Source: Chelatococcus caeni
GTDB lineage: Bacteria > Pseudomonadota > Alphaproteobacteria > Rhizobiales > Beijerinckiaceae
Length of the DNA: 64,000 nucleotides
Reading direction: 5' to 3'
NCBI RefSeq assembly: GCF_014196925.1
Contig: NZ_JACIEN010000001.1
Coordinates: 248,001 to 312,000, forward strand
Made by a program: the position numbers and the translations under genes. Below are positions 6,804 to 17,589 of the stretch, one piece after another (position 1 is the stretch's first letter; each line of letters starts with the position of its first letter). A model generated the notes under the pieces. That model saw only the letters and a list, made by a program, of their open reading frames with translations, had not been told where the DNA came from and did no database searches.

Positions 6804-8653
6804 GGACGCGCCTCGGCATCGGCGACGAGGTCGCGCGTCTCGGCGCTGAGGCCGGCCGCCTTGCGCTTCGGCGGCGTCAGCGGCTCGGGCTTCACCTTCG
6901 CGCCGTGCAGCAGGTCCTGCCCGCCGAGGAGGCCGTCGCTCCGCTGCAGCACGAGCCGGGCGATGTCGCGCCGGCGCACGTCCTCCGTGACGAGCCGGGC
7001 CGCCTCCGCGTCGACCCCGAGTTCCTCGAGCGTGGCGCGGCCGAACTGCAGCGCCGATTCGAAGGTCTCGCGGAGCTGGAAGTCGACCTCCCGGTTCATG
7101 AGCGCGATGGCATGCGGCCGGTCGATGGCGCGCACGAAGGTGCGGGCGCGCGGGAATTCTGCATGGACGATCTCGGCGATCTTCAAGGCGGCGGCCGCGT
7201 CGTCGACGCAGACGCAGACGAGGTTCGCCGAGCCTGCGCCCGCCGCGCGCAGCACGTCGAGGCGCGTGCCGTCGCCGTAATAGACCTTGAAGCCGAAGCG
7301 GGCGGCGCTGCGGATGCTGTCGATGTTGCGGTCGATCACCGTCACGTCGGCCCCGTTGGCGAGCAGCACCTGGTTGACCACCTGGCCGAAGCGGCCGAAG
7401 CCGATGACGATGACGCTGCCTCCGGCCTCGCCGGCGGGCAGGTCGTCCGGCGCCGGCTCCTCGCCCGTCGGCCTCTGGGCGAGCCGGCTCTCGATGAACT
7501 TGGCGAGCAACGGCCCGAGCAGCATGGTGAGGGCCGCGAGCGCCGTGATGACCTGCACGCGCTCGCCCGTCAGCAGTCCCACCTCGCCGCCCAGCGGCAC
7601 GAGGACGAAGGAGAACTCGCCCGCCGGGGCGAGCAGGGCGCCGATGCGCAGCGCATCCGGCCAGGAGGAGCCGAAGCCGCGGGCGAGGGCGGCGGCGATG
7701 AGGCTCTTGCCGATGACGAGCGCCGGGGCGAGGACGAGGAGCAGCAGCGCGTTCTGCCGCACGTAGTTGGCGTCGAGCGACATGCCGACGCTCATGAAGA
7801 AGAGGCCGAGCAGCAGGCCGCGGAAAGGCTCGATGTCGGCCTCGAGCTGGTGGCGGAAGTTCGATTCGGCGAGCAGCACCCCGGCGAGGAACGCGCCCAT
7901 GGCCATGGACAGGCCGACCTGTTCCATCAGCATGGCGGCGCCGAGCACGACGAGGAGCGCCGCGGCGGTCATGACCTCGCGGCCGCCGCTCGCGGCGAGC
8001 AGCCGGAACAGCGGGTTGAGCAGGTAGCGGCCGACGATCACGACGAGCGCGACGGCGGCAAAGGCCCGCGCCGAGGCGCCGGCGGCTCCCGCCAGCGCCT
8101 GCCCGCTGCCGAGCGCCTCGGTGTTGGCGAGCAGCGGCACGAGCGCGAGGATCGGGACGATGGACAGGTCCTGGAACAGCAGGATGGAGAAGGTGCGCTG
8201 GCCGTAGCGGGTGGCGAGGTCGTGCCGCTCCTCGAGCACCTGCAGCGCGATGGCCGTCGCCGACAGGGACAGCGCGAGCCCGGTGACGATCATGCCCCGC
8301 GCGCTGTGGCCGAGCAGGGCGGCAACCGTCGCGACCAATGCGCAGGTGATGACGATCTGCGCCAGCCCCAGGCCGAAGATGTCGCGCCGCATGGCGAAGA
8401 GGTTCGATATCTTCAGTTCGAGGCCGATGATGAACAGCAGCAGCACGACGCCGAGCTCGGCGACGCCGCGCACGTTCTCCGCCTCGCCGACGAGGCCCAT
8501 CACCGACGGGCCGATGACGATGCCGGCGATGAGATAGCCGAGCACGGCGCCGAGCCCGAGCTTGCGGAAGAGCGGCACGGCGATCACCGCCGCCGCGCAG
8601 AAGGTCAGGATCGGCGGCAGGAAACTCGCATGTTCGGCGGCGCTGGCGGCCAT
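6800..8653 (-). CDS. CPA2 cation:proton antiporter (Kef-type)
   Basis: Protein of 617 residues. Residues 1-390 form about 12 hydrophobic segments of a Na+/H+ exchanger domain (GYLIAGIVIGPSVMG at 39-53; QDLSIVPILALVPLL at 161-175). Residues 412-530 form a TrkA-N regulatory domain with the nucleotide-binding loop GFGRFGQ (418-424) and the acidic residue D441. This is the KefB/KefC plan: K+ efflux or K+/H+ exchange gated by a cytosolic NAD/glutathione-responsive domain. No KefF/KefG ancillary gene is adjacent. The start at 8653 is the ATG just before the first helix; a longer open frame runs to 8815. It is the first gene of a pair with the MATE exporter. Confidence 0.88.
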   Translation of the reverse strand: MAASAAEHASFLPPILTFCAAAVIAVPLFRKLGLGAVLGYLIAGIVIGPSVMGLVGEAENVRGVAELGVVLLLFIIGLELKISNLFAMRRDIFGLGLAQIVITCALVATVAALLGHSARGMIVTGLALSLSATAIALQVLEERHDLATRYGQRTFSILLFQDLSIVPILALVPLLANTEALGSGQALAGAAGASARAFAAVALVVIVGRYLLNPLFRLLAASGGREVMTAAALLVVLGAAMLMEQVGLSMAMGAFLAGVLLAESNFRHQLEADIEPFRGLLLGLFFMSVGMSLDANYVRQNALLLLVLAPALVIGKSLIAAALARGFGSSWPDALRIGALLAPAGEFSFVLVPLGGEVGLLTGERVQVITALAALTMLLGPLLAKFIESRLAQRPTGEEPAPDDLPAGEAGGSVIVIGFGRFGQVVNQVLLANGADVTVIDRNIDSIRSAARFGFKVYYGDGTRLDVLRAAGAGSANLVCVCVDDAAAALKIAEIVHAEFPRARTFVRAIDRPHAIALMNREVDFQLRETFESALQFGRATLEELGVDAEAARLVTEDVRRRDIARLVLQRSDGLLGGQDLLHGAKVKPEPLTPPKRKAAGLSAETRDLVADAEARP

Positions 8654-8852
8654 GGGAAACTCTTGGCTGGCCCGCGGCCGTGGTGATCCGGCCCGATGCG
8701 AGCAGAGGCAACTGTCGACCGGCGTCTGGCCAGGCATCCGCAAGGGACCATCGCCGGAGCGGAACTCATGAACAACTAGAGCGCGCCGAGCGCAAGGGGA
8801 ATGTCGGCGCGGCACGCGTGCCGAGCGAGGCGAACGGACCCGGTCGAGCGCC

Positions 8853-9302
8853 GGCCGACGCAGCCGAGCGCTCTTCTCCCTCCCCCCACGAAGCGGCGGG
8901 GAGGGCAGGGGTGGGGGGCGGTTCCGCCGTCAGGCGGTCATTCGTTTCAGGGCGCCGTTGCCGCCGCGGTCGAAAGGACGGTGCCCGGTCGCACGGCCCC
9001 CCACCCCTGGCCCCTCCCCGCCGCAAGCGGGGGGAGGGGAAGCGCCCGGCGGGCTGTGTCCGTCTCGCGGCGGAGGTGTATCCGATGGACGCCCCCCGCT
9101 GCCTCGCACTGGCCGACGCAGCCGAGCGCTCTTCTCCCTCCCCCCACGAAGTGGCGGGGAGGGCAGGGGTGGGGGGCGGTTCCGCCGTCAGGCGGTCATT
9201 CGTTTCAGGGCGCCGTCGCCGCCGCGGTCGAAAGGATGGCGCCCGGTCGCACGGCCCCCCCACCCCTGGCCCCTCCCCGCCGCAAGCGGGGGGAGGGGAA
9301 CA
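8853..9302. repeat. Two tandem copies of a palindrome-pair element
   Basis: A unit of about 190 bp at 8853-9044 is repeated at 9111-9302, offset 258 bp and nearly identical. Each copy holds two inverted GC-rich palindrome arms: copy 1 at 8876-8921 and 8995-9041, copy 2 at 9134-9179 and 9253-9300. The arms have the form CCCTCCCC-loop-GGGGAGGG followed by a GGGGTGGGGGG tail, facing each other across about 70 bp. This fills most of the 714 bp gene-free gap between the antiporter and the HAD gene. I see no credible coding sequence here; open frames through it are low-complexity Pro/Gly/Arg. Confidence 0.85.
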
Positions 9303-9367
9303 GCCCGGCGGGGGCACGTTCGTCTCGTTACAGGCGCATCCGGCCACAAGGCCCCGGTGGCGTTACC

Positions 9368-9982
9368 TCACACCAGCGCGAGGCGGGAGAGCGCGCGCCG
9401 CAGGCCCTCGGCGCCGTCGAAGACGTGGCCTTCGAGGCCGGCCTTCACCGCGCCTGCGACATTCCACGGCTTGTCGTCGGTGAAGAAGGCCTCCTCGGGG
9501 GCGACGCCGAATTCGGCGCACAGGCGCCGGTAGATCTCGGGATCGGGCTTCTTCGTGCCGAAGCGGGCCGACACGAACACCCGGTCGTCGACGAGGCGGC
9601 GCAGCCCCGGGAAGAGCCGGTCGATCTCCTCGCCGGTGAGGAAGCCGTTGTTGGTGAGCACGGCGACGGTCGCCTTCTCCTTCACGCGGGCGAGCAGCGC
9701 CAGGCTGTCGGGGAAGGGCACCATACCGAGGCGGCGCGCCTCCACCCATTCGTCGCGCGTGATGGCATAGCCGAGACGCTCGCCGAAACCGGAAAGATAG
9801 GTCTCGGCATCCATCGCCCCGGCATCGGCCCGGTCCTCGAAGCCGCTCGCCCAGATATCCGTCAGGATCTCGTTGATGCTTCGGCCCGACAGGCGCGACA
9901 GCTCGGCGAGGCGCCGGTCGCGGTCGTAGTGGCACAGCACGTCGTCCATGTCGAAGATGGCGAGGCGGATGGGGGACGGCAT
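9368..9982 (-). CDS. HAD-superfamily hydrolase, subfamily IA
   Basis: Cytoplasmic phosphatase-like protein of 204 residues with all four HAD motifs. Motif I is FDMDD (nucleophile D11, acid/base D13), motif II is TNN (110-112), motif III is the Lys in FGTKKPDP (about 144-145), and motif IV is FFTDDKPWNV (D169, D170). A helical cap lies between motifs I and II, as in subfamily IA (phosphoglycolate-phosphatase/haloacid-dehalogenase-like). The substrate cannot be assigned. It lies between the palindrome array and the divergent ispH gene. Confidence 0.88.
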   Translation of the reverse strand: MPSPIRLAIFDMDDVLCHYDRDRRLAELSRLSGRSINEILTDIWASGFEDRADAGAMDAETYLSGFGERLGYAITRDEWVEARRLGMVPFPDSLALLARVKEKATVAVLTNNGFLTGEEIDRLFPGLRRLVDDRVFVSARFGTKKPDPEIYRRLCAEFGVAPEEAFFTDDKPWNVAGAVKAGLEGHVFDGAEGLRRALSRLALV

Positions 9983-10102
9983 GGCTCGGTCGGATCGTCA
10001 GGGGCTGCAGCTTCCGCGCGCGTCGTCGCAGCGGCGATGCCGTTCTTGACATGAGTACCCGCCTGCCGCCACATCCCCCGCACGATCGTGACCGGTGTTT
10101 CG

Positions 10103-11071
10103 ATGAGCGTTGCCGAAAAGCCACCCCTGAGCGTGCTGATCTGTGCCCCGCGCGGCTTCTGCGCGGGCGTCGTGCGCGCCATCGATGCCGTCGAGAAGGC
10201 GCTCGCCCTCTACGGGCCGCCGGTCTACGTGCGCCACGAGATCGTCCACAACAAATATGTGGTGGAGAGCCTGCGTCGGAAGGGGGCCGTCTTCGTCGAC
10301 GAGCTCGACGAGATCCCGCCGACGAGCGCGCCCGTCATCTTCTCGGCCCACGGCGTGCCCAAGGCGGTGCCCGAGGATGCCGGGCGGCGCAATTTCTTCG
10401 CCATCGATGCCACCTGCCCGCTCGTCACCAAGGTGCACCGCGAGGCGGAGGTGCACTTTCGCCGCGGCCGCCACGTGGTGCTCGTCGGCCATGCCGGCCA
10501 CCCGGAGGTCGTCGGCACCATGGGCCAGTTGCCCGAAGGCGCGATCTCCCTCGTCGAGACGGTGGCGGATGTCGCGGCCTTCGCGGCCCCCGATGACGGC
10601 GCACTCGCCTATGTGACGCAGACGACGCTGTCGGTCGACGACACGCGCGAGATCGTCGAGGCGCTGAAGGCGCGCTTTCCCGCCATCGTCGGCCCGCACA
10701 AGGAGGACATCTGCTATGCGACGACCAACCGCCAGGAGGCGGTCAAGCGCGTCGCCCCGCAGGTGGACGCGATGATCGTGGTGGGCTCGCCCAACTCGTC
10801 CAACTCGCAGCGCCTGCGCGAGGTGGCCGAGCGCGCCGGCTGCCCGGCCGCGCGCCTCGTGCTGCGCGCCGAGGACATCGACTGGTCGATCTTCGGCAAC
10901 ATCCGCCGCCTCGGCCTCACCGCGGGCGCCTCCGCGCCGGAGGTGCTGGTGGAGGAGATCATCGACGCCTTCGCCGAGCGCTATGCGGTCAGCGTCGAGA
11001 CCGTCTCGACGGCGGACGAGAGCGTCTTCTTCCCCCTGCCGCGCGAATTGCGCGGGGAAGCGGCGGAGTAG
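10103..11071 (+). CDS. ispH: 4-hydroxy-3-methylbut-2-enyl diphosphate reductase
   Basis: Last enzyme of the MEP isoprenoid pathway, a [4Fe-4S] protein that reduces HMBPP to IPP and DMAPP. The three cluster cysteines are present: GFCAGV (C20), DATCPLV (C105) and [10 protein letters not shown] (C204). The GHAGHPEV and GSPNSSNS substrate loops are also there. Length (322 residues) is normal. ATG 10103 is used; an in-frame GTG at 10088 is possible and neither has a strong ribosome site. It is followed after 4 nt by thrB, then rnhA, a common alphaproteobacterial order. Confidence 0.96.
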   Translation: MSVAEKPPLSVLICAPRGFCAGVVRAIDAVEKALALYGPPVYVRHEIVHNKYVVESLRRKGAVFVDELDEIPPTSAPVIFSAHGVPKAVPEDAGRRNFFAIDATCPLVTKVHREAEVHFRRGRHVVLVGHAGHPEVVGTMGQLPEGAISLVETVADVAAFAAPDDGALAYVTQTTLSVDDTREIVEALKARFPAIVGPHKEDICYATTNRQEAVKRVAPQVDAMIVVGSPNSSNSQRLREVAERAGCPAARLVLRAEDIDWSIFGNIRRLGLTAGASAPEVLVEEIIDAFAERYAVSVETVSTADESVFFPLPRELRGEAAE

Positions 11072-11075
11072 GCGC

Positions 11076-12041
11076 GTGGCAGTCTATACCGAGGTTGCCG
11101 ACGAGGAGCTCGCCGCCTTCGTCGCCCGCTACGACATCGGCGCGGTGCTCGCCGTCAAGGGCATCGCCGAGGGGGTCGAGAACTCCAACTTCCTGCTGCA
11201 CACCGAGCGGGGCTTCTACATCCTCACCCTCTACGAGAAGCGGGTGAGGGAGGAGGACCTGCCCTTCTTCATCGGCCTCATGCGCCACCTCGCCCAGCGC
11301 GGCATCACCTGCCCGCAGCCGGTGCTGAACCGGGAGGGGGAGGCGCTCGGCCGCCTCGCCGGGCGGCCCGCGGCCATCGTCACCTTCCTCGACGGCATGT
11401 GGGTGAAGCGCCCCACGGCCGGCCATTGCGCGGGTGTCGGCGAGGCGCTGGCGCGCCTGCATCTGGCCGGTGCCGATTTCGCGATGCGGCGCGAGAACGC
11501 GCTGTCGCTGCCCGCGTGGCGGCCGCTGTTCATGCAGGCGGACGGGCGGGCCGACACGGTCTCGCCCGGCCTCGCCGCGCGCACGCTTTCGGCCCTCGAC
11601 GATCTGGAACGCGCCTGGCCGGCGGGCCTGCCGGGCGGCGTCATCCATGCCGATCTCTTCCCGGACAACGTCTTCTTCATCTCCGGCCGGCTGTCCGGCC
11701 TCATCGACTTCTACTTCGCCTGCACGGATGCCTTCGCCTACGACCTCGCCATCTGCCTCAACGCCTGGTGCTTCGAGGCGGACGGCTCGTTCAACCTGAC
11801 GAAGGGTCAGGCGATGCTCACGGCCTATGAGCGCGTGCGTCGGCTCGATGACGCCGAGGTCGCGGCGCTTCCCATCCTGTGCCGGGGCGCCGCCCTGCGC
11901 TTCATGCTGACGCGGCTCGTCGACTGGCTCAACGTGCCCCCCGGCGCGCTGGTGAAGCCGAAGGACCCGCTCGAATACGACCGCAAGCTCTCGTTCCACC
12001 GCCGCGTCGCGAGCGCGGCCGAATACGGCCTCGCCCGATGA
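11076..12041 (+). CDS. thrB: Homoserine kinase (aminoglycoside-phosphotransferase-like type)
   Basis: Protein of 321 residues with the APH/choline-kinase fold used by alphaproteobacterial homoserine kinases: catalytic loop HADLFPDN (191-198), the metal-binding Asp in GLIDFYFA (D211), and the N-terminal nucleotide-binding region ([10 protein letters not shown]). It phosphorylates homoserine to O-phosphohomoserine, the substrate of threonine synthase encoded at 39.6 kb. The GTG start at 11076 follows the ispH stop by 4 nt with GGAG about 7 nt upstream. Its stop overlaps the rnhA start as ATGA. A related sugar or choline kinase is less likely given the gene order. Confidence 0.92.
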   Translation: MAVYTEVADEELAAFVARYDIGAVLAVKGIAEGVENSNFLLHTERGFYILTLYEKRVREEDLPFFIGLMRHLAQRGITCPQPVLNREGEALGRLAGRPAAIVTFLDGMWVKRPTAGHCAGVGEALARLHLAGADFAMRRENALSLPAWRPLFMQADGRADTVSPGLAARTLSALDDLERAWPAGLPGGVIHADLFPDNVFFISGRLSGLIDFYFACTDAFAYDLAICLNAWCFEADGSFNLTKGQAMLTAYERVRRLDDAEVAALPILCRGAALRFMLTRLVDWLNVPPGALVKPKDPLEYDRKLSFHRRVASAAEYGLAR

Positions 12042-12499
12042 CCAGGGAACGCGTGACGATCTATACGGACGGCGCCTGCTCGGGCAATCCGGGCCCCGGC
12101 GGCTGGGGCGCGCTCCTCGTCTACCAGGGCAAGGAGAAGGAGCTGTCCGGCGGCGAGCCCGGGACGACCAACAACCGCATGGAGCTGACGGCGGCCATCA
12201 TGGCGCTCGAAGCCCTGAAGCGCCCCTGCGCGGTCGACCTCTTCACTGATTCGCAATACGTGCGCCACGGCATCACCCAGTGGATGCACGGCTGGAAGGC
12301 CCGCGGCTGGAAGACGGCCGACAAGAAGCCGGTGAAGAACGAGGACCTCTGGCGCCGCCTCGACACGGCCCGCCAGCGCCACGACGTCACCTGGCACTGG
12401 GTGCGCGGCCACGCCGGCCACCCGGAGAACGAGCGCGTCGACGCCCTCGCGCGCGCCGGCATGGCGCCGTTCAAGGGGCTGGAGCCGGTCCGGCAGTAG
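12038..12499 (+). CDS. rnhA: Ribonuclease HI
   Basis: Endonuclease that cuts the RNA strand of RNA:DNA hybrids (R-loops, primers). The 153-residue protein keeps the four metal-binding carboxylates: D11 in [12 protein letters not shown]49 in [10 protein letters not shown]71 in FTDSQYV and D135 in [12 protein letters not shown], with the His of VRGHAGH nearby. The basic handle region ([17 protein letters not shown]) is present. The start overlaps the thrB stop by 4 bp, so expression should be coupled. Confidence 0.97.
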   Translation: MTRERVTIYTDGACSGNPGPGGWGALLVYQGKEKELSGGEPGTTNNRMELTAAIMALEALKRPCAVDLFTDSQYVRHGITQWMHGWKARGWKTADKKPVKNEDLWRRLDTARQRHDVTWHWVRGHAGHPENERVDALARAGMAPFKGLEPVRQ

Positions 12500-12557
12500 T
12501 CGGCAGTAGGCAGAGGTTTATCGGTTGGGTGCCTAGGCCCGCGCTGGCGCGCCGCCA

Positions 12558-12792
12558 TTCCCCTCCCCCCGCTTGCGGCGGGGAGGGGCTTGGGGGTGGG
12601 GGGCGATCCAGCAGGCAGCCGGCAACCGAATCAGAGAACGAAAGCTGCCAGCTGCTTTCGAGAAGGCTTTTCCGGTCAGACCGATCGATTGCGGTCGGAG
12701 CAGCTTCATCGTCCGCTTGCAGACGAAAACCGCCTGCCTGCGCAATCACCCTCCACCCCAACCCTCCCCCACCGCGAGCGGGGGGAGGGAGG
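12558..12792. repeat. GC-rich palindrome pair between rnhA and ccrM
   Basis: Left arm 12558-12604 (CCCCTCCCCCC, CGCTTGCGG loop, GGGGAGGGG, then a GGGGGTGGGGGG tail) and right arm 12747-12792 are inverted relative to each other, with about 140 bp between. Same family as the elements at 8.9, 25.7, 27.5 and 39.5 kb. The 475 bp from the rnhA stop to the ccrM start holds this pair and the ccrM upstream region; I see no gene there. Confidence 0.8.
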
Positions 12793-12898
12793 CGCGGTGC
12801 GCCGGTGGATCGCGCGTCCGCCCCACTGCCCACCATCGACTGCCGACTGTCTTTCCGGTTAGGCAAAAATTGCAGCCCCAAAACGACACATTGCGTCA

Positions 12899-14153
<1,255 letters not shown>

Positions 14154-14335
14154 GGCACCCGGTGCCGGGGCGGCGAGACGCCCGGCACGTCCTGCCCGTT
14201 GACATTCCTCCGCCCGCCGCGCACTCCCCGGCCTCATCGTTCGGCTGCCGCCAAGAAGAGGCCCAACAACAGGGTGCCCGGACGCCTGGCAGTGGGGCGG
14301 CAGCTGCGGCCGCCATCACAGGGAGGAGAATGGGA

Positions 14336-15730
14336 ATGCTCGCATTTCTCGACGACCTTCTGTGGGGGAAGGTCCTCGTCGTCGGCCTGATTGCCCTCGG
14401 CCTCGTCTTCACCGTCGGCTCGCGCTTCGTGCAGTTCCGTTATTTCGGGCGCATGTTCGGCGTGCTCGGCGAGGCGGTGCGCCGGCAGCCCGGGCATCTC
14501 AGCTCCTTCCAGGCCCTGATGCTGAGCGTCGCCGGACGCGTCGGCGCCGGCAATATCGCGGGCGTGGCGGTGGCCATCACGCTCGGCGGGCCCGGCGCCA
14601 TCTTCTGGATGTGGATGGTCGCGCTGATCGGCATGGCGACGAGCTATTTCGAGTGCACGCTCGCCCAGCTCTACAAGCAGCCCGAGCCGGATGGCAGCTA
14701 TCGCGGCGGGCCGGCCTTCTACATCGCCCGCGGCCTCCGGCAGCGCTGGCTCGCCATGGTCTTCTCGGTGCTGCTGCTCGTCACCTTCGGCTTCGGCTTC
14801 AACGCGGTGCAGTCCTACACGGTCGCCACGTCCCTGGCCGATTCGTTCGGCATCGCCCCGCACTGGACCGGGGCGGTGCTGACCGTGGTGCTCGGCACCA
14901 TCATCTTCGGCGGCGTCAAGCGCATCGCCCAGGTGGCCGACGTGCTGGTGCCGGTGATGGCCGGCGGCTACATCCTGCTCGCGCTCTTCGTGGTCGCGAC
15001 CCATCTCGGCGACGTGCCCGCCGTCTTCGCGCTCATCGTCAAGAGCGCCTTCGGTCTCGAACCGGCCATCGGCGGAGGCATGGGGGCGGCCATCCTCCTC
15101 GGCGTCAAGCGCGGCCTCTTCTCGAACGAGGCGGGGCTCGGCAGCGCGCCGAACGTGGCCGCCGTCGCCCATGTGCCGCACCCGGCCTCGCAGGGCATCG
15201 TGCAGGCGTTCAGCGTCTTCATCGACACCGTCGTCATCTGCAGCTGCACCGCCTTCATCATCCTCCTGTCCCCGGCCTTTACTCCGGGCGGGGGGGCGGC
15301 GGGCGTCGCGCTCACCCAGCAGGCGGTCGCGGGTTTCGTCGGCGAATGGGGGCGGATCTACGTCAGCATCGCCCTGATGCTCTTCGTCTTCACCTCGATC
15401 ATCTACAACTACTATCTCGGCGAGACGAGCATCGACTTCTTCTCCGGCAACGACATCGCCGTCTTCACCGTCTTCCGCGTCATGGTGATGGCGCTCGTCT
15501 TCTGGGGCTCGGTGCAGGATCTCAGCACCGTCTTCGCCTTCGCCGACATCACCATGGGCCTGCTCGCCGTCGTCAATCTCGTCGCCGTCGCGCTCCTGTT
15601 CCGCACCGGCCTGCGCGTCATGCGCGACTACGACCGGCAGATCGCCGAGGGCATCGACAGCCCCGTCTTCGATTCGAGCCGCTTCCCGGATCTCGACATC
15701 GACCGCGGGGTCTGGCCGGCGCGCCGCTGA
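14336..15730 (+). CDS. Sodium:alanine/glycine symporter, AGCS family
   Basis: Inner-membrane amino acid:Na+ symporter of 464 residues with about 11 hydrophobic segments. Family signatures present are VAGRVGAGNIAGVA near residue 65, GSYRGGPAFYIARGL near 125, and GLFSNEAGLGSAPN near 265. A GGAGG at 14322-14326 gives good spacing to ATG 14336; the upstream in-frame ATG 14330 is only 3 nt from it. The C-terminus is a short acidic tail (DLDIDRGVW). There is no regulator next to it; the gene stands alone between ccrM and a VOC protein. Confidence 0.92.
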   Translation: MLAFLDDLLWGKVLVVGLIALGLVFTVGSRFVQFRYFGRMFGVLGEAVRRQPGHLSSFQALMLSVAGRVGAGNIAGVAVAITLGGPGAIFWMWMVALIGMATSYFECTLAQLYKQPEPDGSYRGGPAFYIARGLRQRWLAMVFSVLLLVTFGFGFNAVQSYTVATSLADSFGIAPHWTGAVLTVVLGTIIFGGVKRIAQVADVLVPVMAGGYILLALFVVATHLGDVPAVFALIVKSAFGLEPAIGGGMGAAILLGVKRGLFSNEAGLGSAPNVAAVAHVPHPASQGIVQAFSVFIDTVVICSCTAFIILLSPAFTPGGGAAGVALTQQAVAGFVGEWGRIYVSIALMLFVFTSIIYNYYLGETSIDFFSGNDIAVFTVFRVMVMALVFWGSVQDLSTVFAFADITMGLLAVVNLVAVALLFRTGLRVMRDYDRQIAEGIDSPVFDSSRFPDLDIDRGVWPARR

Positions 15731-15794
15731 TGAGCCACGCCTTTGCCATCGTGGCGCGCGACGATGGCGTTTCAGCAGACTTCCGGAGGCGACG

Positions 15795-16211
15795 ATGACG
15801 GCGGAACGGCAGGGCAAGGCACGCATCATCCCCTTCCTGCGCTATCGGGATGCGCAGAAGGCCATCGGCTGGCTGTGCGAGGCCTTCGGCTTTGCCCGCC
15901 ACGCGGTCTATGAGGATGAGGTCGGCAAGGTCGCCCATGCCGAGCTGTCCTACGACGGCGGCTTCATCATGCTCGGCGAGATGAAGGACGACGCCCTCGG
16001 CATGCGCACGCCGGCCGAGCTGGGCGCCGTCAACCAGGGCATCTATGTCGTCGTCGACGATGCCGACGCCCATTATGCCCGCGCGAAGGCGGCGGGCGCG
16101 GAGATCGTCCTCGACATCAAGGACCAGCCCTACGGCTCGCGCGAATACACGGCGCGCGACCTCGAAGGGAATCTCTGGAGCTTCGGCACCTACGCGCCGC
16201 AGGCGGGGTGA
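15795..16211 (+). CDS. VOC-superfamily (glyoxalase-like) protein
   Basis: Small cytoplasmic protein of 138 residues with the beta-alpha-beta-beta-beta layout of the VOC fold: IIPFLRYRDAQKAIGWLCEAFGF at the N-terminus (first module), then IYVVVDDADAHYARAKAAGA and YTARDLEGNLWSFGTY (second module). It resembles PhnB/YdcI-like members. The metal-binding set is not clearly complete, so I do not assign an enzyme activity. GGAGG 8 nt before the ATG supports the start. Confidence 0.85.
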   Translation: MTAERQGKARIIPFLRYRDAQKAIGWLCEAFGFARHAVYEDEVGKVAHAELSYDGGFIMLGEMKDDALGMRTPAELGAVNQGIYVVVDDADAHYARAKAAGAEIVLDIKDQPYGSREYTARDLEGNLWSFGTYAPQAG

Positions 16212-16314
16212 CGGAAGACGCGGCGATGCCCTCACGGGCATCGACTTCTTGCGCTGGTTCCCGGCTCTCGCCCGCGCTTCGCGCATGCGGGCCGGGAAAC
16301 GAAGGCGTGCTTTG

Positions 16315-16349
16315 AGAGGAACCTCGTTCCCTAGAGGAGCCTCGTTCCC
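16315..16349. repeat. 18 bp tandem direct repeat
   Basis: AGAGGAACCTCGTTCCC (16315-16331) recurs as AGAGGAGCCTCGTTCCC (16333-16349), one mismatch, in the gap between the VOC gene and mutY. The sequence directly after it (about 16348-16388, CCCCGGACGC...GCCGGGGTCC) looks like another dispersed repeat. No gene is visible in this 244 bp gap. Confidence 0.5.
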
Positions 16350-16455
16350 CGGACGCATGGAGCGAAGCGGAATGCGAGCCGGGGTCCAGCGCGCGAAGCC
16401 GAGCCGAAGGCTCGCCTTATGTCTATCGCCACGTACTCCGCGCCGATGACGGCGC

Positions 16456-17535
16456 TCAGCCCCCCAGCGCCTTCTCCAGCACCTTGCGCATGACATTGGG
16501 CAGCGCCTCGCCGGCAAGATCGTGCCGGGGCACCCAGCGTCCGCCGGCGGGCGGCGCGGTATCGATGCCGAACGTTGCCGTGAACACGGCGAGCTCCAGC
16601 GGGAAATGCGTGAAGACGTGCCGCACGGTGCCCGGCGCGCGGCGCCAGGAGCCCGTCAGCGGCGCATCCTGCAGCGCCTCGCCGATGTCGTAATCGTGCC
16701 GCCAGTCGCTCACCGGCACCTCGGCCATGCCGCCGAGCAGGCCCTTCGGCGGCCGCGTGCGCAGGAGGACGTGGCCGTCCGTGCGCAGCGCGACGAAGGC
16801 CGCACCACGGCGCAGCCGCCCGGTCGTCTTCGCCTCCTTGCGCGGGAAGGTCTCGGCCGTCCCCTCGGCGCGGGCGCGGCAGGGTAAGGCGAGGGGGCAG
16901 AGGACGCAGGCCGGCTTCTTCGGCGTGCAGATGGTGGCGCCGAGGTCCATCAGCGCCTGGGCGAAGTCGCCCGGCCGGCGCTGCGGCACCATCGCGAGCG
17001 TCAGTTCCCGGATGAGCGGCTTGGCGCCGGGCAGGGGCTCCGTGACGGCATGGAGGCGGCTCATCACGCGCTCGACATTGCCGTCGACCGCGACCGCGAC
17101 CTTGTCGAAGGCGATCGCGGCGATCGCCCCGGCCGTATAGGCGCCGATACCCGGCAGGGCGAGCAGCGCCTTCTCCTCTGCGGGAAAGCGTCCGCCGTGC
17201 ACGGCGACGACCATCTTGGCGCAGGCGTGCAGGTTGCGGGCGCGCGAGTAATAGCCGAGGCCCGCCCAGGCCTGCATCACCGCGTCCTGCGGCGCCTGCG
17301 CCAGCGCCTCGACGGTCGGGAAGCGGGCGAGGAAGCGCTCGTAATAGGGCTTCACGGCCGTGACCGTCGTCTGCTGCAGCATGATCTCCGACAGCCAGAC
17401 GCGGTAAGGATCCGGCGCCTCGCCGGGCAGGGCCCGCCAGGGCAGGGCGCGCCGGTGGCGATCGTACCACGCCAGCAGCCCGGCGGCGCTTTCGGTGCTG
17501 TCGGTCTTGGAGGGTGCGTCGAGGACGGATACCAT
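16456..17535 (-). CDS. mutY: A/G-specific adenine DNA glycosylase
   Basis: Base-excision repair enzyme that removes adenine opposite 8-oxoguanine. The 359-residue protein has catalytic E50 (LSEIMLQQTT), the helix-hairpin-helix LPGIGAYTAGAI (about 127-138), catalytic D151 in AVDGNVERV, and four [4Fe-4S] cysteines with C-X6-C-X2-C-X5-C spacing (203, 210, 213, 219). The C-terminal NUDIX-like domain recognises 8-oxoG (GLLGGMAEVP, HVFTHFPLEL). ATG 17535 is preferred over 17547 because GAGGGG lies just upstream. It is divergent from DUF721 across 54 bp. Confidence 0.96.
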   Translation of the reverse strand: MVSVLDAPSKTDSTESAAGLLAWYDRHRRALPWRALPGEAPDPYRVWLSEIMLQQTTVTAVKPYYERFLARFPTVEALAQAPQDAVMQAWAGLGYYSRARNLHACAKMVVAVHGGRFPAEEKALLALPGIGAYTAGAIAAIAFDKVAVAVDGNVERVMSRLHAVTEPLPGAKPLIRELTLAMVPQRRPGDFAQALMDLGATICTPKKPACVLCPLALPCRARAEGTAETFPRKEAKTTGRLRRGAAFVALRTDGHVLLRTRPPKGLLGGMAEVPVSDWRHDYDIGEALQDAPLTGSWRRAPGTVRHVFTHFPLELAVFTATFGIDTAPPAGGRWVPRHDLAGEALPNVMRKVLEKALGG

Positions 17536-17589
17536 GGCCCCTCTCATAACCGGCCGCCCGCGCGGCGCAAGTATCGGCATCAGATCCCC

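Noticed and set aside
6737-8686. Long open frame on the plus strand opposite the antiporter gene
   Set aside because: It is antisense to a clear CPA2 protein. Its translation is Arg/Glu/Asp-rich low complexity, as expected of the opposite strand of a high-GC gene. The same applies to long antisense frames over the atp, cta, smc, gcv and GGDEF/EAL genes.
8853-9302. CRISPR-like array
   Set aside because: Only two long units, no short regular repeats with unique spacers and no cas genes.
8680-9483. Open frames through the palindrome array
   Set aside because: The translations are Pro/Gly/Arg/Ser filler repeated with the DNA repeat and resemble no protein family.
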